Shown in pieces: positions 7,600 through 15,825 of a stretch of DNA of 24,808 nucleotides. The position numbers and the translations under genes were made by a program. Numbering within the stretch: position 1 is the first letter of the stretch; every line of letters begins with the position of its first letter. The notes under the pieces are model-generated. The model was not told the origin of the DNA, made no database searches, and was given only the letters and a program-made list of their open reading frames with translations. The stretch covers positions 1-24,808 of the IMG/VR virus record IMGVR_UViG_3300021375_000154. The stretch is one strand, 5' to 3'. This DNA is from a virus.

Positions 7600-10548
7600 A
7601 TGGCAGCTATAAAACTACCTACATACGAAGAGTATAAGCAAAGGCTTGCTGCTAATACTCCTCTTATTAAGCCTGAAGAGATGGCTGATCCTGTAGCACA
7701 AGAAGAGCCAATAGATTATGACAGTCTTCCTAAAGTAGATTACATACCTGAAGGTGGTATAGAAATACCTAGACCAACTGCTCCTGAGATTATGTCTTAT
7801 GGGTGGAATGTCAAAGGCATAACAGACTGGCAGAGTCTAGGTAAAATAGGCAGGATAAAAGGTTGGTTTAATGGAGGCATGTTTGATGGATCTGAGTACA
7901 AACAACTTGATGAATTTTATGGTGAAGATTTTAATAATTTAACTGAGTCAGAAAAAAGAGATAGAATAAATGAGGTTGACAGGTTAAATACAATTAGAAA
8001 TAATTTTTCTGTTCTTGCTTACGGAGAAGATAATTCTTTATTAGCTGGTGCTTCTGGTTTTGTAGGGACGTTAGCAACACCTACTACTCTTGTTCCTGGT
8101 TTGTCATGGGCTAAGTATGGAGCAACAGGTCTTGGAGTTACCTCTGCTTTATTTGGGGGAGAGTATAACTTACTAGAACAGTACGCTAATAAAGGTAATG
8201 TTAATATGGGGGAGTTAGCAACTACAACAGCACTTGCTGGAGCAGGTGGTTTAGGTTTAGGACTAGCAGGTAAAGGCGTAATGCGTTTGTTAAACGGTGC
8301 AAAGCCTGTAGCTGTTTCTCAAAAAAGCATTGCTCAATCAGAAGCAGATCAGATACAAGATGCTATGGATGATGCTGTTATAGATGAGATACCGCCAGAA
8401 AAATTAAATGAATATGTAAAAGAAAAGACAGGGTTTTCTGATGATAAAGTAGTGAGTGCTACTGCTAATGCAGAAAGAAAGCCACAGCCTAGAAGTAAAG
8501 AAGAGATACTAGAGACTAGAGAAATTGAAAAGACAAGTATAGACGCAGATACTATCAACAGAAGTCCTACTGTTAATAGGTACGTTACTCCTATTATTGA
8601 AGGCTTTGCAAGAATAGACGAGAAGTTTAAACTAGATGGTTTATTAAAGAACAGAGTTAATCGTTACTTCTATCGTAGCTATACAAATGCTATGGATAAA
8701 ATAACTCCATCACATAGTTTATTAAAAGGGTATAAGAAGATGCCCAAACAACAACAAGAATCTTTTGATAATTTACTTCTTAATCCTACCGAAGAAAACA
8801 TAGCTGCTGCTGGTAAACTTCTTGATGACTATTCTCCTGTTAGTGCTAAAGAGCTACAGGATTTAATGACTAAAGTTAGACAGATGACAGACGAGTTAAA
8901 GGCTGCAGGTATAGACGTACCAGCTAATCCTAACTACATCCCTCGTATTGTTAAAGATTCAAAAGGACTTCAAAGGTTTCTTAATAAGAATCCAGAAGTT
9001 GATACTGTTGTACAGAAAGCATTAAAGCAAAGAGCGCAAGCACTTAAATTAAAAGACACTACTAAATTAAGTAATGAAGATAGAAACTTTATTATTAGTA
9101 ACATACTACAAGGTAGACATGTTGGTACTAATAAAGCAGGTAAATTATATTCAAGAACAAAAAAGACTAGACCTAAAAGAGAAACATTTTTAGAGCCTCG
9201 TAAAATAAAACTAGTTAATAAAGAAATGCAAAAGTATTATGAGAATCCTTTAAATTCTACTATGCGTTATTTTATGGATGCTCATAAACTTATAGAAAAA
9301 AGAAACTTTTTCAATTACAAAAATACTAAGAACGCTACCATGAAGGGTACGGGTTTAGATTTAGAAAAATCTGCTACTAATTTTTTTAAAGATTTAGAAG
9401 ATGCAAACCTAGATGATAATACTGTAACAAGACTTGAAGAAATGTTCAAAGCAATTTTTGTTGATGCTGACAGATCATTAGGTGGGGCACAGAAAGCATA
9501 CAAAGACTTAGTTAATGCTTCACTGTTGGCTAATCCTTTATCAGCACTAACGCAGCTAGGTGATGTTACTTTAGGTGCTTGGAAATTAGGTGTTAAGAAC
9601 GTAGCAAAAGGTTTAGTAGGCAGGGATGTAGACATTGTAAAAGATTTAAACATAGATCAAGCAATGTTAGAACATTTTTCTTCTGGTACTAGCATGACTA
9701 AATTAGTTGATGATATGCTAGAGCTTACTCAGTTTAAAAGAATGGACCGTTTAGGTAAAACATCTATTATAAATGGAGCGTGGAAAAACGTACAGAACAA
9801 AGTTAAAACTGACAAAGGAATTGCTCAGTTAAAAAAAGAATACGGTACTGCTTACGGTCCTGAGTTTAATAAATTTATATCTGATATTAAGAATGGAGAA
9901 ATAACACCGCTTACAAAAGAGTATCTGTTTAATCAGTTAGCGGAGTTCCAACCTATTACTCCTGCTCAAATGCCAGAGGCATACTTAACAGCAAACAATG
10001 GTAGGCTACTATATACCTTACAAAGTTTTACTATTAAACAAGTAAATTTAATTAGAAAAAACATAGTAGAAGAAGTACAGAAAGGTAACTATAAACAAGC
10101 AGCTAAAAATTTATTAGGTTTTTCTTTATTGATACCTCCTTCAAACATGGCTATTGATTACGGTAAGGAAAGGTTATTAGGTAGAGATCCTGATTTTTCA
10201 GATGAGTTAGTTAGAAGGTACGCTAACAACGCACTTAAAGTGTTTGGTTCTTCTGAATATGCTGTTGATAGGTTACTTAAGACAGGTAAGCTAGGTGATT
10301 TTATTCAAGATACTTTCTTACCTCCTATGGAAATGTTTGACGGGTTGATTAAAACTGGTCAAGCAGCAATAGTTAATCAAGAATTTGATCCTGCTGTAAC
10401 TGCACAGCTACCAATAGTAGGAAGACTCGCCCATTACTGGGTATTTGGTGGGCTAGAAGATTGGAACGAGAAACAGAAACAAAAAGATCGTAGAGAATAT
10501 AACGAAAAATATGGTATCGATAAAAAGAAATATGGAATGGAAGGTTAA
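7600..10548 (+). CDS. Large internal virion / DNA ejection protein
   Basis: At 982 aa this is the largest protein in the window. Residues about 145-190 (LLAGASGFVGTLATPTTLVPG, split by small residues) and about 204-232 (MGELATTTALAGAGGLGLGLAG) are Gly/Ala-rich hydrophobic segments that could span a membrane. The long middle is helical and highly charged. The C-terminal third holds LLYTLQSFTIKQVN, a hydrophobic FSLLIPPSNMAI segment, and LPIVGRLAHYWVFGG, a motif I associate with large ejected or polyvalent phage proteins. I see no transglycosylase or protease active site. Position and size match T7 gp16 or P22 gp16 roles. It has a GAGGTAAC ribosome site just before the ATG. Confidence 0.65.
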   Translation: MAAIKLPTYEEYKQRLAANTPLIKPEEMADPVAQEEPIDYDSLPKVDYIPEGGIEIPRPTAPEIMSYGWNVKGITDWQSLGKIGRIKGWFNGGMFDGSEYKQLDEFYGEDFNNLTESEKRDRINEVDRLNTIRNNFSVLAYGEDNSLLAGASGFVGTLATPTTLVPGLSWAKYGATGLGVTSALFGGEYNLLEQYANKGNVNMGELATTTALAGAGGLGLGLAGKGVMRLLNGAKPVAVSQKSIAQSEADQIQDAMDDAVIDEIPPEKLNEYVKEKTGFSDDKVVSATANAERKPQPRSKEEILETREIEKTSIDADTINRSPTVNRYVTPIIEGFARIDEKFKLDGLLKNRVNRYFYRSYTNAMDKITPSHSLLKGYKKMPKQQQESFDNLLLNPTEENIAAAGKLLDDYSPVSAKELQDLMTKVRQMTDELKAAGIDVPANPNYIPRIVKDSKGLQRFLNKNPEVDTVVQKALKQRAQALKLKDTTKLSNEDRNFIISNILQGRHVGTNKAGKLYSRTKKTRPKRETFLEPRKIKLVNKEMQKYYENPLNSTMRYFMDAHKLIEKRNFFNYKNTKNATMKGTGLDLEKSATNFFKDLEDANLDDNTVTRLEEMFKAIFVDADRSLGGAQKAYKDLVNASLLANPLSALTQLGDVTLGAWKLGVKNVAKGLVGRDVDIVKDLNIDQAMLEHFSSGTSMTKLVDDMLELTQFKRMDRLGKTSIINGAWKNVQNKVKTDKGIAQLKKEYGTAYGPEFNKFISDIKNGEITPLTKEYLFNQLAEFQPITPAQMPEAYLTANNGRLLYTLQSFTIKQVNLIRKNIVEEVQKGNYKQAAKNLLGFSLLIPPSNMAIDYGKERLLGRDPDFSDELVRRYANNALKVFGSSEYAVDRLLKTGKLGDFIQDTFLPPMEMFDGLIKTGQAAIVNQEFDPAVTAQLPIVGRLAHYWVFGGLEDWNEKQKQKDRREYNEKYGIDKKKYGMEG

Positions 10549-10550
10549 CT

Positions 10551-11309
10551 ATGGCTAGTGTATTCGATAAGTATCTAACTACAAACAAGTATCAGCAACA
10601 GAGAGATGCAAGTCCTGTGTTGTCTGCTATTAATCAAAGAAGGCAGCCTACATACGATGAGATACAGGAACAGGAAAGACTTAATCGTAAGGCAGGTGTT
10701 ACCTTACCTAGATTTCAAGGTAGTCTTAAAGCAGGACAAGCCTTAAAAAATATAGGTGGTCTGACTTATGTAGTAGAAGATGGTGCTGCTGCTCCAACAG
10801 AAGAAACAGTATCTACTCCTAGAGGCATGAACTTATTTGAAGAAGCGCTTAGTCTTCCTGATGAACCTGCTCCACCTACATATCAAGGTGGTATGCCAGA
10901 GCGTAGACCAATGCAACCACCTGTGCGTTCTGAGCAAGGATTGTTTAATCCTCCTCAACCACAGATGCAACCACCTACAATAGATACAACCATTGATGAT
11001 CTGATGTCACAGTTACAAGGCTACGGTAGACCACCTACTATGCCTGACTTTGATAAGCCTGCACAAAGAGACTTAGGTTTACCTGACTTCACTACTCCAG
11101 GATTTGCACCTCCAGGTTTAATGACTCCTCAGTTACCACAACCCAACGTACCTCAAGTAGCTATGCAGCCTAATGTTCCTGATACGCAGAGCGATACTTA
11201 TACTACAACTGCTGAAGAAGCTATTATAAGAGGATCAACTAGTGACATGACAGATGAAGAGTTTGATGCGTACATTAATAATTATTACAATTCTCTTATG
11301 GGTAGATAA
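10551..11309 (+). CDS. Pro/Gln-rich putative virion protein, unknown
   Basis: This 252-aa protein has a structured-looking N-terminus to about residue 80, then a low-complexity region (about 100-215) in which proline makes up roughly a fifth of residues, with recurring PPT, QPQMQPP and PNVP units. It ends with an acidic helix, MTDEEFDAYINNYYNSLM. I recognise no family. It follows the big ejection protein by 2 bp and its last 56 bp overlap the upstream start choice of the lysozyme gene. Disordered Pro-rich tails in late phage proteins often mediate assembly contacts, but function here is unknown. Confidence 0.55.
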   Translation: MASVFDKYLTTNKYQQQRDASPVLSAINQRRQPTYDEIQEQERLNRKAGVTLPRFQGSLKAGQALKNIGGLTYVVEDGAAAPTEETVSTPRGMNLFEEALSLPDEPAPPTYQGGMPERRPMQPPVRSEQGLFNPPQPQMQPPTIDTTIDDLMSQLQGYGRPPTMPDFDKPAQRDLGLPDFTTPGFAPPGLMTPQLPQPNVPQVAMQPNVPDTQSDTYTTTAEEAIIRGSTSDMTDEEFDAYINNYYNSLMGR

Positions 11310-11973
11310 TAGCATGGCACAAATAGTAGATCCAAATCCAATAAGATTTCTTGATGCCTTTGGTAATAAAATAGGTAGTGATGGCTTTGAAGCTGCAACA
11401 GGTATCTATGATTTTAACAAACAAGCTGACAGAACAGAGGCAGCTAATAAAGGGTTTTATAAGACAGGTGAAGCTGCTGTTGATCTAGCAAAAAGTACTT
11501 TTGATAGAGAACTTAGTCCTCAAGAAAAGTTATTAATTAAGCATGAAGGTTTTACTACTGTTCCTTATTTAGATACTGAAAGCATACCAACAATAGGCAT
11601 AGGTCAGACAGGGCAGTACTTTGATCCGTTAGATATACAAACAGGATTTGAAGAAGCGGTGGCAGATAAAACTAATGCAGTAAAAGAAGAGTTTGATGAT
11701 GCTTACAATTTAGCAGATGACACTAAACAAGGAGCATTACTAAGTTTAGTTTATCGAGGTGACACAAGAAATAAAAATACAGGTAACCTTTATCAGTGGG
11801 TAGGTAAGTATAAAAAGGCAGTAGATAGTGGTAAAAAAGCAGACATGAATAAAGCCTTTGAAGAGTTCTGGGATAACAAAGAATACAAAGACTTAATGGT
11901 TGATGATCCTGATGGTGGTGTCTTGACTAGGATAAGAGAAAACTCTAATATCTTATTTGGTAAGACTAAGTAA
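11254..11973 (+). CDS. GH24 / T4-type lysozyme (endolysin), possibly secreted
   Basis: The protein carries the lysozyme signature LLIKHEGF...YLDTESIPTIGIGQTG. The catalytic Glu, Asp and Thr are spaced 9 and 6 residues apart, as in T4 lysozyme E11-D20-T26; counting from the ATG at 11314 they are E78, D87 and T93. GALLSLVYRGDTR further on is typical of pesticin/T4-type muramidases. It hydrolyses peptidoglycan glycan strands. The start is uncertain. From 11254 (239 aa) the first 22 residues look like a secretion signal: MKSLMR, hydrophobic TLIIITILLW, then SMA before the possible cut. The ATG at 11314 (219 aa) would give a cytoplasmic enzyme. Neither has a strong ribosome site. A small membrane protein follows by TAATG. 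Confidence 0.8.
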   Translation: MKSLMRTLIIITILLWVDNSMAQIVDPNPIRFLDAFGNKIGSDGFEAATGIYDFNKQADRTEAANKGFYKTGEAAVDLAKSTFDRELSPQEKLLIKHEGFTTVPYLDTESIPTIGIGQTGQYFDPLDIQTGFEEAVADKTNAVKEEFDDAYNLADDTKQGALLSLVYRGDTRNKNTGNLYQWVGKYKKAVDSGKKADMNKAFEEFWDNKEYKDLMVDDPDGGVLTRIRENSNILFGKTK

Positions 11974-12131
11974 TGGAACAGTTCATCATCAACTTCTGGG
12001 AGATCATATCAGGTCTTCTTATTGTAGTGTTCCTAGCAATAACTTGGAAGGCAGAAATTGGGGCGCGCATCTCAGTGTTAGAAGAGAAAGTACGCGCCCT
12101 GTTTGATCTAGTTAACAGTAAGAAAGATTAG
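11973..12131 (+). CDS. Small membrane protein, holin candidate
   Basis: This 52-aa protein has an N-terminal hydrophobic segment (IISGLLIVVFLAITW, about 11-25) and a C-terminal amphipathic, coiled-coil-like helix (ARISVLEEKVRALFDLV). It is translationally coupled to the lysozyme gene (TAATG). Lysozyme followed by a one-helix membrane protein is a common lysis cassette, so holin is the leading idea; an internal virion accessory remains possible. It is the last rightward gene: its stop overlaps the ribonucleotide reductase stop on the other strand by 4 bp. Its coding sequence contains a GC-rich inverted repeat that stands out from the AT-rich surroundings. Confidence 0.6.
   Translation: MEQFIINFWEIISGLLIVVFLAITWKAEIGARISVLEEKVRALFDLVNSKKD
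12061..12099. terminator. GC-rich inverted repeat near the convergent junction
   Basis: GGGCGCG (12061-12067) and CGCGCCC (12093-12099) form a perfect 7-bp, all-GC stem with a 25-nt loop. It lies inside the last rightward gene, 30 bp before the point where the late and early arms meet. There is no T-run on either strand, so it is not a classical intrinsic terminator. It could slow polymerase or protect 3' ends, or be chance. GCG-CGC codons are unusual in this AT-rich gene set. Confidence 0.3.
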
Positions 12132-14020
12132 ATTTCACACACCCCTGCTGTACAAGCCAGTTGCTGTGCTCCTTCTACGTTGTCATCCTCTTCAGTAAGA
12201 CTATCCCAATCAATAGTATCAGGCATCTTATGAAGCAGTTCCAAGTACTCTTCCTCGCTGCACTCTTCGTATGGTGCTTGGCGATATGTACCTCCATCAT
12301 AGGGTAAGAAACTTACACCACTGATATCATCGAAGTTCTTCCAACACCAAGCCCCTACCTCTACCCACTCGTCCTCCTCCACTGAGATGGTAACTGATGG
12401 CTTGTGTTCACACCAATGCTTCTGATACATCATCCATAAGTCTAGGTGCTGAGTAGCTGTCAAGTCCTCACGCAGTAGTGCATTGTGTGGTGCTTTCTTA
12501 GGAAAGCTGAAGACAGTAGTAGACTCAGGACGCATGACACAATCTTCTGATGGTATCCCTTGCTCTGTCATGAACGATGTAAGAGGATCTTTCTTATCGC
12601 CCCTAACCCTGCGGACATAATACTTACTATGTCGAGGATGAATACCACTGGCAGAATCAACAAGCTGACTAACAGTGCCACTAGGTTTAACACAAGTGAT
12701 GGCAGTAGAACAAGGAATATTGAGGTCAGTGGATAGCTGTAAGTTAGTATCAACTGATATGTCTTTGAGTCGTTCAAGAAGTGTTCTAGTCTGTTCAACA
12801 GTATCTCCTAATAGTTTGTTGTCCAGTATACCAGTCAGTGATACACCTAGTAATCTCTCTTCCTCAGTGTTGCGTTGCCATATCTTTCTAAGGTAAGGGA
12901 AGTGTGTCATAGTAGACTGATAAGTACCTAACTGTGTAGCCAGTCTGACCTTACGTTCTAGGTCATAGATACTATCACCTTCTCTGACTACTACCTCAGA
13001 TAGATTACAGAACTGGTATGGTCTAAGGATAATCTCAGAGCATGGGTTAGTACCAAACTCCTGTTCAGTATCTCTACGTCCATTCTTCTTAGCCTGATTG
13101 ATAGCAGCCTCTCTGTTAAAGATACCACGCTCACCACTGTGACTATGATATAAGCTAGTCCACTCATTCATGAACTGTCCTACGTCAGGCTTGGTAATAT
13201 ATACAGCAGAGTTGTTAGCCAATGCTCTGTGAGGATTAGCTTCCCACCATTGACCTGTCTTAGCGTGACGCATCTTGTCATCCTCTAGGTCAGACAATGA
13301 GATCATAGCTGAACGCCTAACACCACCCACTACTACTACCTCAGCTACCTTACACATGATGTCGTGGCACTCTAGGGTGTTGAGCTTACGTCCTGCTGCA
13401 CCTTGAAACTTACGGATAACAAACTCAAACAACTCATTGAGTGGTGCTGGTCCACTGGCTCTACCACCAAAGGTCTTGAGTCTAGCACCTGCTGGTCTGA
13501 TCTTTCTTAGATCCCACTTAGGTATCTCACCTGAGTACAGTAGTGCTATGACTTGACGTAATGCTTTAGCCCAGCCTTCTTTACTATCAGATACAACAAC
13601 AGTAGAGTCAGACTTAAACATCTTCTCTGGTATCTCAGGTAGCTTGTCAACATACTTATGTTCAACACTAAAGCCTACACCAGTACCACACAGTAAGATA
13701 TACATAGCCTCATCAAAGCATTTAGGATCATCAACAGGTAGATAACTACAGTTGTATCCTGCTGTGTTGTCCCTCTCAAGAGCCTTACCTGCTGTCATAA
13801 TAGAACGCATGGAAGGTACTATCTCTAAGTTCTTAATGGCTTCACGAAGCTCTGAGTCTGTCTCCATAGGCATGACATACTCATGCTTAGTCTCCAGATG
13901 TTTCTTCATGAAGTCCATGTATCTATCTACTGTTTCATTCCAGTCTTCTCTACGTCCGTCTGCTTCTACAAATCTACAGTACCTAGACTTCGCTATATAC
14001 TGCTGGTAAAAATCCATCAT
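12128..14020 (-). CDS. Adenosylcobalamin-dependent ribonucleoside-triphosphate reductase (class II, monomeric)
   Basis: This 630-aa enzyme makes deoxyribonucleotides for phage DNA synthesis using B12 as radical source. Visible residues: NTAGYNCSYLP with Cys91, NPCSEI with the thiyl Cys327 and Glu329 behind Asn325, FCNLSEV with Cys338 as the disulfide partner of Cys91, VKPSGTVSQLVDSASGIHPR, and the C-terminal redox pair CTAGVC (Cys623, Cys628) with the same five-residue spacing as the Lactobacillus leichmannii enzyme. It is shorter than that 739-aa enzyme, as in cyanophage forms. The start has AAAGGAAA upstream. A 52-aa gene overlaps its start by 4 bp, and its stop overlaps the rightward arm. 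Fold and cofactor class are secure; effector control cannot be read. Confidence 0.93.
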   Translation of the reverse strand: MMDFYQQYIAKSRYCRFVEADGRREDWNETVDRYMDFMKKHLETKHEYVMPMETDSELREAIKNLEIVPSMRSIMTAGKALERDNTAGYNCSYLPVDDPKCFDEAMYILLCGTGVGFSVEHKYVDKLPEIPEKMFKSDSTVVVSDSKEGWAKALRQVIALLYSGEIPKWDLRKIRPAGARLKTFGGRASGPAPLNELFEFVIRKFQGAAGRKLNTLECHDIMCKVAEVVVVGGVRRSAMISLSDLEDDKMRHAKTGQWWEANPHRALANNSAVYITKPDVGQFMNEWTSLYHSHSGERGIFNREAAINQAKKNGRRDTEQEFGTNPCSEIILRPYQFCNLSEVVVREGDSIYDLERKVRLATQLGTYQSTMTHFPYLRKIWQRNTEEERLLGVSLTGILDNKLLGDTVEQTRTLLERLKDISVDTNLQLSTDLNIPCSTAITCVKPSGTVSQLVDSASGIHPRHSKYYVRRVRGDKKDPLTSFMTEQGIPSEDCVMRPESTTVFSFPKKAPHNALLREDLTATQHLDLWMMYQKHWCEHKPSVTISVEEDEWVEVGAWCWKNFDDISGVSFLPYDGGTYRQAPYEECSEEEYLELLHKMPDTIDWDSLTEEDDNVEGAQQLACTAGVCEI

Positions 14021-14175
14021 TCTATTTCCTTTATTAGTTTATCGTAGTTCTCTTCTACTACATCTTCAAATCTATCTAGTATGTCAGACGAGGTAAGGTC
14101 TAATAGCTCTACAATATCTACCTCATCCAACATATTAAGTTTCTCTATGAGTTCAGCAAGCGTCAGTGTGGTCAC
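14017..14175 (-). CDS. Small acidic conserved phage protein with GTG start
   Basis: This 52-aa frame starts at GTG, with GGAG at 14183-14186 seven bases upstream, and ends in an ATGA overlap with the ribonucleotide reductase start. The sequence, LAELIEKLNMLDEVDIVELL followed by DLTSSDILDRFEDVVEE, is strongly acidic, helical and regular. I recall very similar small proteins (EKL..LDE..LLE.L.IS..D..DRF) encoded beside metabolic genes of cyanophages, so I regard it as real although it has no ATG start. It could be a helical adaptor protein; its role is unknown. It overlaps the upstream gene by 23 bp in another frame. Confidence 0.7.
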   Translation of the reverse strand: MTTLTLAELIEKLNMLDEVDIVELLDLTSSDILDRFEDVVEENYDKLIKEIE

Positions 14176-14443
14176 GTTCAGTCTCCAAGTCCTCTATCTC
14201 CATCAATACTAGAGTACAGTATCCAGAGATGTCACGCCATGAGTCATCATACAAAGGGTCACCATTAAGAATCCTAGCTAACTTGTTTGCTATTAACTCA
14301 AGAGACTCTACCATATAAGCTGGCATCAAAGGGTAATTACGAGAGTTCTTAATTACTTTCTTTATGTCCTGACTAATCTGACTAACATCTCTATATTCTC
14401 CATAAGTACCTGCTCTGGTTTGTAATACCTTTTTAATTTCCAT
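14153..14443 (-). CDS. DUF6378-like conserved phage protein
   Basis: This 96-aa helical protein contains RAGTYGEYRDVSQISQDI near the N-terminus and MVESLELIANKLARILNGDP in the middle, then DDSWRDISGYCTLVL. The Arg-x-x-x-Tyr-Gly opening and the regular helices match the DUF6378 family, a frequent phage protein next to nucleotide-metabolism genes. The four-helix pattern is reminiscent of all-alpha NTP pyrophosphohydrolases (MazG-like), but the acidic metal-binding Glu motifs of that family are not evident, so I do not assign activity. AAGGA lies six bases before the ATG, inside the end of the metallophosphoesterase gene. Confidence 0.65.
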   Translation of the reverse strand: MEIKKVLQTRAGTYGEYRDVSQISQDIKKVIKNSRNYPLMPAYMVESLELIANKLARILNGDPLYDDSWRDISGYCTLVLMEIEDLETERDHTDAC

Positions 14444-15197
14444 ACTGTTTCCTTAGATAATTAATCGAGACAGGCATCTCATCAAAGCTACCGTTGTCTA
14501 CCTCGTTAAGCATCCAGATACCAGACCAGCTACCGTTAGTCTGAGGAGTTAGATAGTCCTCGTCATGTTGATAGAAGATACCAGCAAAGATACCAGTGAT
14601 ACCTTTACCATCTGCCTTCTTGCTGAAGGAGATAGCTCGGTCTTGTACGTGACCCATTATACAACTCATGTGTTTCTTTTGCAAGAGTAAACCAGGATTA
14701 CTAACTGGTCTACCCATCACACCAGATGTAAAGTAATGGCTGTATGCTATGCCATTAACAATAGGTACAGAAAGAAAGTCATGAACCTCCCAGTTATATT
14801 TCTTTAGATTGAAATCACTGTAACCAATCAACCCTTCTAGTTTTCTATCTGACTCGATAGCTCTATCAATACGTTGCTCGTGATTACCAATAAGAAATAT
14901 CTTCTTAGGTTTCCATACCTTCTTCTTATTGACACGCTGCCTCTTCTGCTCCTCGATGATAGGCTTCATGAATACATCCATAGCTTTGTTACCAGCTTCG
15001 ATGTCATCATTGTATGTCCTACCCTCGAATGCTTTCTTACCTACGTCATAGACACTGAGACTTGGCATGTCCCAGTGATCTCCTAAATGAACTATAACAT
15101 CAGGCTTAGTCTTGACAGCGTACTCACCTGCCCATTCTAAATGCTCGAATGAGTTATTAGGTTTGCATTGTGTATCAGGGATTACTAAGTGTCTCAT
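14433..15197 (-). CDS. Calcineurin-like metallophosphoesterase
   Basis: The 254-aa protein shows the metallophosphoesterase motif series: DTQ at 8-10, GDHWD with Asp40 and Asp43, GNHE with Asn105, His106 and Glu107, and MGHVQD near 183. These residues bind two metal ions in the family, whose members cleave phosphomono- or phosphodiesters, including DNA ends and cyclic nucleotides. The C-terminal MPVSINYLRKQYG is a tail I associate with marine phage members. It sits between a resolvase-type nuclease (ATGA overlap) and a DUF6378 gene. A role in DNA processing during replication is likely; the actual substrate is not readable. Confidence 0.85.
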   Translation of the reverse strand: MRHLVIPDTQCKPNNSFEHLEWAGEYAVKTKPDVIVHLGDHWDMPSLSVYDVGKKAFEGRTYNDDIEAGNKAMDVFMKPIIEEQKRQRVNKKKVWKPKKIFLIGNHEQRIDRAIESDRKLEGLIGYSDFNLKKYNWEVHDFLSVPIVNGIAYSHYFTSGVMGRPVSNPGLLLQKKHMSCIMGHVQDRAISFSKKADGKGITGIFAGIFYQHDEDYLTPQTNGSWSGIWMLNEVDNGSFDEMPVSINYLRKQYGN

Positions 15198-15535
15198 GTT
15201 GACCTTTCTAACAACTGTAAATAATAGACCGCATCTATAACAACCAATGGGTCTGACTTGTTTTGTTTAACAACAACTACTGGTTCTCTACCTTCAGGGC
15301 AATTGTCTTTTGCTTGTGAATAGAAAGCATAGACAGCCATAGATTCTCTTGACTTACACTCAACAGATATCTTTAGCTTATCACCTGCCAACTGAGAGAA
15401 CAGGATGTCCTCACCGCCAGCACCCATACTTGTAGACCTTACATCGTCTTGGGAAAAGGGAAAGAGTTCGAGGATCTGATCTCGGAACCATTGCTGTAGC
15501 TTTCTTCCTTTGGCTTTTGCACTTTGGGTTTTGAT
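15194..15535 (-). CDS. PD-(D/E)xK resolvase-type nuclease, apparent ATC start
   Basis: This is a 113-aa protein of the small Holliday-junction-resolvase-like class. The N-terminus reads (I/M)KTQSAKAKGRKLQQWFR, followed by FPFSQDDVRSTSMGAGGED and SVECKSRE, giving the Asp...Glu-x-Lys metal-binding set (GGED, ECK). The only ATG (15427) falls in the middle of the conserved DDVRSTSMGAGGED block and would remove the first 36 residues, including the basic DNA-contact region. Upstream the same frame is open to a stop just before 15559, with no ATG, GTG or TTG. An ATC at 15535 has AAGGAG six bases before it (15542-15547) and gives the usual family N-terminus. It overlaps the upstream gene by 97 bp. 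Nuclease class is fairly sure; the start codon is the notable inference. Confidence 0.75.
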   Translation of the reverse strand: MKTQSAKAKGRKLQQWFRDQILELFPFSQDDVRSTSMGAGGEDILFSQLAGDKLKISVECKSRESMAVYAFYSQAKDNCPEGREPVVVVKQNKSDPLVVIDAVYYLQLLERST

Positions 15536-15825
15536 GGTTTTCTCCTTAAATCTAAGAACTTATCTAGTCTCACTTTCTTAATACTCTTAATCCACTGCTT
15601 CGGTATGTGTATCCTAGAGTTAGACTGATCGTGAGAGATTGCAGCAGCAAGACAGACAGCATCGTCAGTCTCATCTACTAAGAAACCTATGCTTAGTACA
15701 GGATGTACATCAGCTTTAGAGTTATCTTCCCATCCTGCATCAGCAACAGCATCAACCCATTGGACATAACCTATTGTGAATTGCTTGGCGGTTTCCACAA
15801 CTGCTTCTCTTGTCTTCTTATCCAT
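15439..15825 (-). CDS. Conserved phage protein of unknown function (GFLV...HIPKQWI family)
   Basis: This 128-aa protein has a compact conserved core: YVQWVDAVADAGW, PVLSIGFLVDETDD, VCLAAAIS and SRIHIPKQWIKSIKKV. I recall such sequences as unassigned proteins in replication modules of many proteobacterial phages. After about residue 95 the sequence becomes low-complexity and basic (RRKPSKPKVQKPKEES); this tail is exactly the stretch that doubles as the start of the overlapping nuclease, so it may be under constraint for the other frame. The 5' end overlaps the exonuclease by 55 bp, with GAGG five bases before the ATG. Function unknown. Confidence 0.65.
   Translation of the reverse strand: MDKKTREAVVETAKQFTIGYVQWVDAVADAGWEDNSKADVHPVLSIGFLVDETDDAVCLAAAISHDQSNSRIHIPKQWIKSIKKVRLDKFLDLRRKPSKPKVQKPKEESYSNGSEIRSSNSFPFPKTM
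15542..15547 (-). promoter_or_regulatory. Ribosome binding site for the ATC-started nuclease
   Basis: AAGGAG on the minus strand is followed by six bases (AAAACC) and ATC. It lies inside the upstream gene's coding frame (Leu-Arg-Arg-Lys codons), and no other start codon follows at suitable distance in any frame. It decides the start of the nuclease at 15535. Confidence 0.55.

Noticed and set aside
13752-14009. Plus-strand frame opposite the ribonucleotide reductase N-terminus
   Set aside because: Antisense to conserved reductase codons and without start signals.
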